In this document: one piece after another, positions 12,663 to 22,845 of the stretch
How positions within the stretch are numbered: position 1 is the first letter of the stretch
How the letters are laid out: every line of letters begins with the position of its first letter
NCBI GenBank assembly: GCA_023055355.1
Contig: JALJCS010000022.1
Span: 8,789,001 to 8,853,000 of the forward strand
Source of the DNA: Agelaius tricolor
Taxonomy: Eukaryota > Chordata > Aves > Passeriformes > Icteridae
Length of the DNA stretch: 64,000 bases
Reading direction: 5' to 3'
Notes under the pieces: model-generated
The model's input: only the letters and a program-made list of their open reading frames with translations
Told to the model about the DNA's origin: nothing
Database searches by the model: none
Program-made: the position numbers and the translations under genes

Positions 12663-13809
12663 CCAAGGAAGAGGGAAGATAAACCTCAGGTGCTCTCCAC
12701 CCTCCAGAGGCTCTGGCAAGGCCAGGAAAACTTTTAGAAAGTGCCATCATTACCATAACTCATATTAGTATAAAATACAACCTCTGCCCAGGAGCTCAGA
12801 GGAGGCTGGTGCCTCCTCTGCCCAGGTGAAAAATCTCCTGACAGGGCTCCACAGGGAAAGGGAATTTCAGAGATTTCTCTCAGTGTGGAAGAAAAATCCC
12901 AGCTGAACTGCAATGTACAAGGAGAAACCTGGGGAGAAGAAAAAAGGGGAGCTGACCCCCAGACCCATCTATATGAGAGCCATTTAAGGAGAGGGAACCT
13001 CAGCTAAAAGAAGGAAGTTTTCAGAAATAAAGTTTTCCATCATGCCACACAGCCTGTTCTTTCACTCCAGACTGCATCCTTCTCCAACATTGTTTTATCT
13101 CCCACTGCTCACAGTGAGTGCTGTGACACTCCAACCCTGAGCCAGCTCCCCTGTTAAATACTGATTTAACCTCAGCTCAAACAAAAACCTCAAAAATTAG
13201 CACTCAATTTGGTTCAGATATGGAGCACAAGAACATATGGAGAGAGAGAAGAAAGGAAAGATCTGGGGGAAATGGTGTTGTGTACCTTGAACAAGAGGAA
13301 TGTATAAACTACCCTGGCCCCAACACAGCCTCAAGAGCTAAGCCTGTGAATGAAATGCATTTCAGTAAACAAAAAAATCTCCTGGAATGGCACTGTTTTT
13401 TCCTGTGTAGGTTTTTATTTTTTTACTCCCATTGGGACAGCAAGCTGTGTTGCTTGGGGTTTTTTTTCCCCTTTCTACAAGGTACATTATTCCATTTAAA
13501 TGCTCGTCTGTGTTTATTAATAGAGCAAAAATGAGTGAACCAGGAGCTGCTCTGGGGAGGCTGAAAGCCTGCACTGGAGCAGTGAATCAGAGGAACAAAT
13601 CCATTTAGGAAAATGCTCATTTTAAGACAAGCTCCTTTCACATTTGAGTTATTTTCCTCTACACCCCTAACGTAACCAGACCCAGGGACATGCCAGTGCT
13701 ACAACACCATGTACACACCCCAGGCAGGACCCTCCAGCTGCATCTCCTGATGTTGTGCTGAAAAACAATCAGAAAGTGACCAACAGCAGCTCACACTTGC
13801 TGGGAAGCA
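12663..13809. other. intergenic DNA, nothing recognised
   Basis: No gene, RNA or clear repeat seen. Confidence 0.4.
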
Positions 13810-13815
13810 ATGAAT

Positions 13816-14094
13816 TGTTGTCATCATATTGCAAAAGTCCCACACCTTCTTAGTGATTTCTCACGGGCATCTCCTCACAGCAACAACCACTGCCACAGCA
13901 CAGCCAACAAACTCCAACTCTCTTCCTCACCCAGCTCACCCACTCCTTTATAGCACTCATCATTATTGGACACAGTTGTGGCCTGTTAAGGGCAGGCCTG
14001 TTCCTAATCTTTGGTGATCAGTACAGCTGCAACTCCTCAGGTGTGAGACTGCCTTCTGCACTATCTTTATTTTCTTACATTCCATCCCTCCACA
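13816..14094 (-). mobile_element. solo LTR (family B), complete, with 6-bp target duplication
   Basis: The 279-bp element begins TG and ends CA. Read on the minus strand it has an AATAAA-like signal near its 5' end and a TATAAA-type box (gctataaag) in its middle. It is flanked by identical 6-bp direct repeats atgaat at 13810-13815 and 14095-14100. A second copy lies at 33279-33550. There is no internal retroviral sequence, so it is a recombined solo LTR. A 6-bp duplication is usual for class II (ERVK-like) elements; that class assignment is inference. Confidence 0.85.
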
Positions 14095-14100
14095 ATGAAT

Positions 14101-16639
14101 GATCGCTAGAAATGTTTAGGAAACATTCCTCACTCGGGCTGTAGGACTGGCACCATCACAGCTATTGCTGCCAGGTAGTGGATGGAAGACATGAAACCTG
14201 AGATGATTCTGGCCTTCCACAACGTGTCCTGTACCCCCAGGGCTGCCAAGACCTCCTGAGCAGGTGGGGACAGCTCACAGCTCCCTGCAGAGGCACAGGG
14301 GACATCACTGCTCGCTCCAGAGCAGGGAGAGCATCCTGCTGTGAGTGCCCACTGCTGCTGGCAAACCCAGAGGAAACACCTGAGCAAATGCACTCACAAA
14401 ACCAGACACAAATGTGGGCACAATCCACAAAGCAGTGGGAAGGCAGGGGCCCAGAGCTGGCCAGGAAAAGGGAGCCAGAAGAAAGTCAAAAGAAACAGTG
14501 TCAGAAGAAAGTGAGGCACACAGGGAAGATGTGCCAGCAAAGGCCACCAGAGAGGGAAAGCACAAATTGTCCTCTTGCTAATGAAAGGGGTTTAGTAATG
14601 TGAGAAGAAACGCTTCCAGAGCAGCTCATCACTTACCAGAGCTCCCCTCAGCTTTGGCAGTGACACCTGACAAAAGCTCCCTGGGGACCACAGAGCTCCC
14701 TGAGGACACCAGAGGTCACAGGTATTTGATTCATTTGCTGTCCCCAAAGGGCATTGTTATTTACTTGCTGTCAGGATCTGTGCTCAGCAGCTTCAGCTCT
14801 CTCTTGGCTTTGCTAAAATCCTTTCCCAGCCAGTGGGAGGCTGCAGCTGGATCCAGCAGAGCCAGGACAGTCTCAGCTGTGTCCATGTCCCCCAGCACCA
14901 AGCCCCTGTTTGCAGTGCCTGTGTGCTCTCCAACGAGATTAGCTGATGAAAGCTGAGTTTTTCCATGGCAGCATTTGCCTTTTCAGCCTGGAAACACACG
15001 GCTGGAAGGCTGGCCTGGCACTCAGGCTGCAGCATGTGACTCTGTAATGAGCGAGGTCTATGAGCTGCAGGACTAATGCACACAGCTCCCCGACGTGACC
15101 TGCTTCACTGGAGTGGAAGGATTTTTTATTTTTTTTTTTTGTGATTAAGGCCCACTATGGGGAAACAAGCCTATTCTTGGCTCTTTCACAGCCCAAGCAG
15201 GTGATTATGAACAAATTCTATAGCCATGTTCTACCTCAGGAGTGGCCCACCACAATAACGAGATAAAAATGCCCTTTCTCACAGGAGGATGCAGCAGGTT
15301 CAGGAATTAGAGGGATGAATGTCACAGCAATGCTTGTAAAATGTAAAGACTGAAACTGGAGCAAGCCCTGCAGCGTTGGCTTTGAAAGCCTGCATGGAGT
15401 AGCTGGATCACAGTGGTCCTTTGGATCTCTGAGCAGCACCTGCAGCAAACGTGGCTTCACTGCTCCCCTCCTCCCTGCCATCCTGCCCAACAGCAGCCTT
15501 CTTTCCTGGAAGAAACACGGAATCATCTCCTAAAAAAGCAGCAGCTGGCAGGGCAGAGCAGAGGGATAGCTCAGGGACAGGACTGCTCCCTGCCAAGGGG
15601 CTGGCTGGGGAGAGGCAGGGCAGGATTGAATTCCCCAGCTCCATGGGGAACACAGAGGAGGCAGGGCTTTGTTCAGAGATGCTCAGTCAGGTTTGGGATC
15701 CTGGTGGTTCCTCAGCTGAGCTTACAGACAGGGAGGCAGTGTTGTTTTCATTTTTTTAAGTTTTTCTAAGCCTCCTGATGTTTATATTCTTGTAACGAAC
15801 TTTCTCACACATTTTATGTAAATAACTGATTGCTTTGAATTCTTTTATAGAAGGGGAGAAATTTGATAGACTGTTGGTTTGTCCAGTGTCATTGGAGAGG
15901 TGGCACTGTCACCCCCCAATCCTCTGTCCACTTTTGGAAATCTCTAAATGCTGGAGTGAGAAATTAAAAATTCTCTTTTTACCTTGAGAGAGCAGCATGT
16001 CCATGCTGTATTATTTCGTGTCCTATGGTGACAAGGCAGGGCTCCCCAGGGCTCCTGCCCTGGATCTGCTGGATCTCAGAGCTTTGGCAGAGCCCAGGGT
16101 TTGCTCCCTCTCCTTTTTGGGGGTGCCAGGGCTGGCACAGCCATCAGGGTGAGCCTGTCTGCTGCTGAGCACCATCCCCATGCTGTCCTTTTGTCTGCCC
16201 TGCCTCCCCAGGGCCCTGCTGGGATTTAAAAATATCCTTTCCCAGACTCCTAGCAAAGACACAGATCTTCTGGTTTGCAGTTTAACTCCTGGGGCAGCCC
16301 ATGGCACCAATGCTGGGAAGCCGCAGGAGTACCAGGCCATTTGGGCACCAAAGGCATCAGAATTCCAAAGGCTTTGCATGGAATTCCAGATCGTATCTTT
16401 ATTTTTTAAAAGATAAAGGGAGGCTGTGCAGGGAAATGCCACGCTTCAGAATCCACCCACTATTACAAACAGAATGCTGAGCTGGAGGAACCTTGGTCTG
16501 AGCCTATTTTTGTGCTCCTCTTCAGCTGTACACAGTGTCTGAGGGTTGTAGCAAAGGATGCAAATCTTCCTGTGCTCCTGGCATTACTGGTGCAATTCCC
16601 ACTGGAGGGCCATGTTAAATTTAGAGCCCACAATTCATA
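14101..16639. other. intergenic DNA, nothing recognised
   Basis: Only chance open frames up to about 139 codons. A T-rich run lies near 15121-15141. Confidence 0.4.
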
Positions 16640-16790
16640 AAGGAAGCTGACAGCTTGCAGAGAGTTCAGAAAGGAATATGAAGGATGGAAAAACAGCATT
16701 TACAGCTGTAGGAGCTTCATCTATTTAGCTTGTGAAGAGAGGAGTTTAAGGGATGAGTTGGTTTAAGAATATCAGTGTTCACAAGGAGAA
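16640..16790 (+). mobile_element. ancient CR1-type LINE fragment
   Basis: The sequence with agagttcagaaagg, aggagcttcatctatttagctt and gaagagaggagtttaaggg resembles old amniote CR1 3' sequence, the same type as at 3180-3470. It is diverged, and identification is by recognition. Confidence 0.45.
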
Positions 16791-17386
16791 TTAAATGTTG
16801 AGATCAGGGTCCTCAATTAGCACAGGAAACCTTGACACTGAAAGCAGGCAAGTCCTGACTGGAAACATGAGGCACATGTTTACCAGTGTAAATAGTGAAT
16901 TTATTACCAAAGCCAGAGCTGAAGCAGACAGGATGACTCTTCATTACAGGGTTTTTAATAACATTTGAATGTTTTTTTTCCTGAAAAGACATGTTGAAAT
17001 TCAAACAAGCACAAACAGAACTAGCCTTGTGACCTGTATTATCCAAGGGAGCAAACAGTAATGCTTCCCTTTTTTCACATTCATAGCCTTCTCTCCCTTC
17101 CACCAGCAGTCCTGACAGTAATTCCAAGTGTGTAACAGCTGAGAGCATAATTCTGATCACAGATCCTCCTGGCAGATCTGCTGTCTTTGTGCAAGCACCA
17201 AGGAGATCTCTCAGCTTTCTGCCAGGAGCCTCTCACATAAAATATAAAAGGCATCAATACCATTGTAGGGACAGTGGTGCTCCCTCCTCACTGCCTGAGG
17301 CCAGGGGCCAGCAAAAATCCACTCCTCACTGCCCTCCTAGTGCCCACCAGCAGCAGAGAATCCTCTGACACATCCTGGGGCAAGCA

Positions 17387-18118
17387 ATTCCAACCAGCCC
17401 TCAGTTATCCATCCTGTACTTCCCTAATATCCAACCAGCCCTCAGTTATCCATCCTGCATTTCCCTAAATCCAACCAGCCCTCAGTTATCCATCCTGTAC
17501 TTCCCTAATATCCAACCAGCCCTCAGTTATCCATCCTGCATTTCCCTAAATCCAACCAACCAGCCCTCAGTTATCCATCCTGCATTTCCCTAAATCCAAC
17601 CAGCCCTCAGTTATCCATCCTGCATTTCCCTAATATCCAGCCAGTCTTCACTTATCCATTCTGCATTCCTTAATATCCAACCAGCCCTCAGTTATCCATC
17701 CTGCATTTCCCTAAATCCAACCAGCCCTCAGTTATCCATCCTGCATTTCCCTAAATCCAACCAGCCCTCAGTTATCCATCCTGCATTTCCCTAAATCCAA
17801 CCAGCCCTCAGTTATCCATCCTGCATTTCCCTAAATCCAACCAGCCCTCAGTTATCCATCCTGCATTTCCCTGATACCCAACCAGCCCTCAGTTATCCAT
17901 CCTGCATTTCCCTAAATCCAACCAGCCCTCAGTTATCCATCCTGCATTTCCCTAATGTCCAACCAGCCCTCAGTTATCCATCCTACATTTCCCTAAATCC
18001 AACCAGTCCTCCCTTATCCATCCTGCATTTCCCTAAAATCCAACCAGCCCTCAGTTATCTATCCTGCATTTCCCACCTCTCAGTTATCCATCCTGCATTT
18101 CCCTAATATCCAACATCC
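17387..18118 (+). repeat. 40-bp minisatellite, about 18 copies
   Basis: A tandem array of a unit built as ccaaccagccctcagttatc plus catcctgcatttccctaaat. The 40-bp period is exact across 17,701-17,860, and slightly variant or shortened units occur at both ends. Variation at the ccctaaat/ccctaatat junction gives subtypes. It is non-coding: frames are interrupted and the unit length is not a multiple of three. Confidence 0.95.
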
Positions 18119-18714
18119 ACTGTGCTGTAACCCACTCCTCTGTGTCCTATCCAGCAGGATCACAGAGAACAAACAGATTATTCCCTCTTTTGAAGGCATT
18201 TAAGACCATTTTCATGCCTCACTAAAGTCTCCTCCTGACCTGACAGCACCAATTCCTCCTCCCTTTCCTGAGAGGCCACAGCTCTCCTCAGTTTTTGCTG
18301 CTGGATTCCTTCCAAGTGCACCTCCTCCTGCCCAAAACATCACCCCCCAAAACTCCACGTGGGGCTACAGGCCTTCCACAGCCCCACACCAAACCCCCAA
18401 GCTCTGTCACGTGTGCCTGAGAGCAGAACTTGGCCCTCTTTTAATCCCATTGCCTCTATCAGCCATGTAATGTTTTGCACATTATCACCCCAATTATAGA
18501 GGCTTGTAGGTGATAATGAGATTGCACTGGATATATTCCAGCAAAGCACATTCTAGGTTTTACTAACTTCATTAACCAAGAAAAGCTGGTTAATGGCTGA
18601 AAAGTGCAATGATGCACATAATCACACCAGTTGCTTTGCTACTACAATTATATTATTAAGATGGATCTTTTGAGGTACAATTTTCATGTATAATTAGTGG
18701 GTTATCCCTTCAGG

Positions 18715-18754
<40 letters not shown>

Positions 18755-19024
18755 AGTAATTCAAAAACACCCAAAGGTTTGAGCCAAAGAGTTCCAAAGA
18801 GTTCTTGCTGAAAACACAAATGAAGTCATGATCTCAGGTCAGACTCTGAAGGGGATTTGTGAGAAAACAGGAGTGCAAGAATTTAGAAACTTAACCCAGG
18901 CTCCTCGAGGATGTGAAATGCCAGAGCTGCAATGCCAGAGCTGCAATCCACTGGCACACACTGGGAGCACCCAAACTCAGTGGTGTCCATGGGTACCCAG
19001 GCTGTGATTTCTGAGAAGACAACA
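18119..19024. other. intergenic DNA with a 38-A homopolymer
   Basis: Contains a run of about 38 A at 18715-18752 and nothing else recognised. The run could be a retrotransposed tail or slippage; no parent transcript was recognised upstream. Confidence 0.5.
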
Positions 19025-19499
19025 GAGCCCAGAATGTATCAGAAATGTAAAACATTTAGACTGATTAAAAAATTATTTCTCTGTGTTTTAATGACTTCTG
19101 TATTCTTCAGTTGTTTATTTTCTTGGACATCACTGTTCGTCCCAATAGAGACAATTTCAATTTCAGATCAAGAAACCAGCACCACCAGGCAGGCAGGACA
19201 ATGGAGAACCCTCTCCTTACTCCTTTACCAAATAACAAAACAGAAAATGAGTGTAAATTTGCACAAGCAATTTCCAAGTGCAAGTCTGATTTTTTGGATT
19301 GCTTTTCTCTTTCAGCTAAATTGTGTTTATCAGCTTGACAGAAAATGCAATGACTGTTTTTCACTAGGAATTTTTTACTAATTTAATTGAGTTGTCAGGA
19401 GAAATGCTATTATCCTCATCATGTGAAATTAATATATCAGGAACTTCTCTACTGTCTTGCATGTGTGCATGACATTTATATGGATCATTGCAACTAATA
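19025..19499 (+). repeat. 470-bp duplicated segment, copy 2
   Basis: Partner of 12109-12578, same orientation, about 6.9 kb away. It carries 5 bp (about gagtt/agttg) near 19389 that copy 1 lacks. No target duplications were found at either end. Confidence 0.9.
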
Positions 19500-20542
19500 T
19501 ATACAAATCTCTTCTGCTTGGTAAAATTTCACACAATAAAAAAAATCTTCAGAACTGAATTTGTGATTGCCTAAAAGTCTTTGAATTTTGCTGGCTCTGC
19601 CAAGGAGCTTAGCAGGAGACTTTGCTGGATTTAATCAGCCAGCCAGACCTCAGAAATTCTGCTGGAATTCTTGTTGCTATTAGAAATATGCACTAGCATT
19701 TGCTAATTCAGTTCAGAACTGATTCAGAACCTAAAAGCAATAAATCTTCATGCAAGCACTGAGCTCTCTCAAGGATATCCTGGAGCAGTGATATTTTTTT
19801 TTTTTTTTTTTTTTGGAGAGGAGGAATACATAAAGGAATGTAGAGTGTCTAGCCAAAATTTTATTTGAAATACTCTTTTCAATGAATGCAGAGACTTGTC
19901 CAAAACAGAAAACCTCTGATTTTTCCCAACTGCATTGACTTGGCTTTCCTCTTCCAAGAGATAAGAAAGCAGGGGCAGCAGGAGATGAACAAACTCTTGG
20001 CCACCCCCTTTTAGTAAGGAGGATTTTCATCACTGATATTAAACAGGAGTTTAATCTGCACTGTGAGTCACCAGGACATCTTTCAGTGCCTTAAGAGCTC
20101 TGTGGTCTCCTGAAATCTTATAAAACTGCCAACTTTGAGAAAAACTGCAAGTACTGTGGCAAGGCTTGCCACAATAAGCACATCCTTAATGTTTGCCGGG
20201 TTTATAATTACTCTGGAGTTAAAGGAAAGTGTGAAACAACATTACCTGCAGGTGAAGCCCACTGACCCTCCAAAATTCAGCGTGTGAAACCTCCAAAATA
20301 CCCCCAAGAGGCAAAACCCGACACAGCTGCTGGGGCAGACTCTGCCAGAGGCACAGGACAAGAACCTGCCAGGACAATGAGCTCCAAAAATGAACTCCTG
20401 GCTGCAGAGGAGAGCAGCAGGCTGGGGTTGAACCTCAGCCCTCCCAGAGGCACAGCCAGGTCACAGGGGGTGCCAGCAGCTGGGCAGCTCAGGTTAGATC
20501 AGAGAGCTCCTGCTCCCCAAAAACGTGAGCTTGAGGCCACAG
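19500..20542. other. intergenic DNA, nothing recognised
   Basis: Contains a T run of about 21 at 19794-19814. No gene seen. Confidence 0.4.
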
Positions 20543-20690
20543 CATCACAGAATGGTTTGGGTGGGAAAGGATTTTAAACCTTGCTCCAGCCTCCTGTCAC
20601 AGGCAGGGACACCCTGCACTAGAGCAGGTTCTCAGAGCCTCATGCAGCCCGACCTTGGATATCCAGGGTTATCCAGAGATATTCAGCAAT
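20543..20690 (-). mobile_element. CR1 LINE 3'-end fragment, minus orientation
   Basis: atcacagaatggtttgggtg, the cctgtcacaggcagggacac segment and the following gagcaggttctcagagcc match the reverse complement of the avian CR1 3' terminus. Confidence 0.8.
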
Positions 20691-22410
20691 AATAAAGTTC
20701 AGTAATATGGACCTGATTTAATTCATACAAAATTGTAAAATAAACACACCTCCTGTGCCATTTCAGGCTCTTTGCAGAAGTACCTGATTCTCCATCTCAA
20801 CACGGATTTGCTGTAAAGGGAAATCACATTTGACATTTAGGAACTGAAGTGCTTATAGCATTTATTATTACATTTCCCTGACATATTAATAAAATTCATA
20901 AACACAAACTGTTCCTCAAAAAAAAAAATAAATCAAACCTACCTTTTTTTTTTCATAAAAAACCATTTGATTTTCTCATGAGCAGTATAAATTAATTTCT
21001 ATGCCACTTTGACACCCCTCTCCATAAGTCAGCATATCCTCAGGACAAATATGGTGCTGCTGATAATCATTTAAAGCTCTTGGCTTTATTTGTGTTCTGC
21101 TCTAGTTTGGATGGGCAAGTCAAAACCCTGGCTGGTTGTCTATGACCTTTGCATTCTCCTTTAAATTCCAGGCATTTGCAAGAGATGATGGAAGAGCTGA
21201 TAGTATCTACTGTTTATCAGCCACCATAATTAGATTAGATACATTTTTGATTGTAAAAATAGTCTTGTGATGGATTTTTTTCCTTATTTTTTTGCAGCTT
21301 CTATATTCAACACTTTCAGCAGTGCTCTGATTTTAAAAGTCCAGGAAGCACTTTGTCTCCTTCAGCTGACAAACTCTTCTGGGGGGAGAGGAAAGTTTCC
21401 CTTCTCCCTGCACTGTCAGCGCCCAGAGCATGAAATCTCCTCTCATCCTCTTTGCTGTCAGCCCTGGGGAGGCTCAGCTGTCCCCCTGCACACCCCTGGG
21501 CTGGGCACTCTGGGCTCTGCTGAATGCTCAGCTTCACTTGATCTTGGTTCAAGGTGCCATTGCTGGAGAGAAAACAAACCAGGGGAAATGACAGCATTTT
21601 GCTGGAAATTCAAGCACAGCCATGTTTAGGTTGCCCATATAACTTTCTGCTGTGATGAGCACATTACTTACTTGATGACAATGATGTATTCTTGGAAGCA
21701 CCTTTTCTTTTCTGCTCTCAGCTCTTTCCTGTTGTCTGCATGAGGTGGAGCAGCAGTTCTTACAGAGCTGGCTAATGCTGTGTGCTGTTCTGCACTTTCA
21801 GTGGTTGAAGCAAACTGAGACACAGCTAAAAATGCATCACATTCCCCAGCAGCTCTGTTGGCCTGGGTAAACATTTGCTGCAGTTACCTGAGGACTGTCA
21901 TGTAACTCTAAAATGAGTGATCTGGACAGTCACTCCTGCCCCCAGTGCAGTGAAGGTTGTGCTCTACACCCTGTTAAAGAAACACCTGATGTGTTTGGTT
22001 ATGCTGAAATAGCCCCTGGGCTCAGCACAGATCACACAAGGTGAAACCACCACTGCCTCCTTTGCAGTCACATTTCCACCTCCTTGAAGGATCAGCTGCT
22101 TCCACACAACAAAAGCAAAAGCAAAACCTCTAAAGAAAGGCTCCCAAAACCAAAGCCATGTTCTGTGGCTGGTTTTTGCATCCCTAATCCTCCATCCCAG
22201 GGAGGCTTTTTGCCAGTAAACAGAGGCCGGGATGATTTCCTTACCCCTCTTACCAACTCAGCTCAGACCCTCCTTTCCCTGGAGCCTGGGATCCCCCACC
22301 CTCCTCACGGCCCTGGCAAGGAGCAGAGGCTCCCTCCCTGTGCAGCCCTCCCTTCTGAGGAAGGAAACACCAGAGGAAGTTAATCTGGTGAAGTTAATCT
22401 CCCACAGGAA
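20691..22410. other. intergenic DNA, nothing recognised
   Basis: AT-rich then mixed sequence. There are no supported exons, RNA genes or repeats. Confidence 0.4.
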
Positions 22411-22414
22411 CATC

Positions 22415-22841
22415 TGATGCCATGAGGAGGCTGACCCAGAACAGAGACGGGACAGAGATAAAGAATGAAGTAGGGATTTATTAGGAGGCCTCAATGGATC
22501 CACCTTGGGCAGGACAACTCAAAATGGTCACAAAATGGATGACCAGCCATGGGGTCTCACACTTTTATAAGTTTTGGTCCATTTGCATATTTGAGCTAAT
22601 TGTCTAATTTCAGCTTTTGGTTATGAAGTTCCATCCTTCTTCTTTTCTCTCTTCAGCCCACGCTGTTTGTGCTCTTGGGCCTGAGATCTGGATTAGCTGT
22701 CTTTGGGTCCCCAGCTAGAGAAGGAATTGTTTTGTCTACTTATTCTGTGGGAGTGCTCACCATCCCCTGATGTGAAGCCCAGACCCACACACTAAAGCAG
22801 CTCAGAATCTGAAAAATAGAAAAGCCAAACCTGAGGCATCA
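22415..22841 (-). mobile_element. LTR-like element (family C), minus orientation
   Basis: The ends are perfect 7-bp inverted repeats, tgatgcc and ggcatca. On the minus strand an AATAAA signal (complement of tttatt near 22472) and a TATAAAAG-type box (complement of cttttataag near 22562) are visible, as expected for an LTR. A 4-bp direct repeat catc flanks both ends (22411-22414 and 22842-22845). Four bases is short enough to be chance, so the boundaries are tentative. No internal retroviral sequence is present. Confidence 0.6.
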
Positions 22842-22845
22842 CATC

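Noticed and set aside
17387..18118. Possible interstitial telomere repeat because of many ccctaa motifs
   Set aside because: ccctaa occurs once per 40-bp unit and not as consecutive hexamers, so it is a minisatellite and not a telomeric array.
17387..18118. CRISPR-like array
   Set aside because: There are no distinct spacers. Units are contiguous and near-identical, in a vertebrate genome.
18932..19381. 149-codon frame shared in part with the frame at 12103-12465
   Set aside because: The two frames are similar only because the underlying 470-bp DNA is duplicated. The N-terminal parts differ and the protein resembles nothing known.
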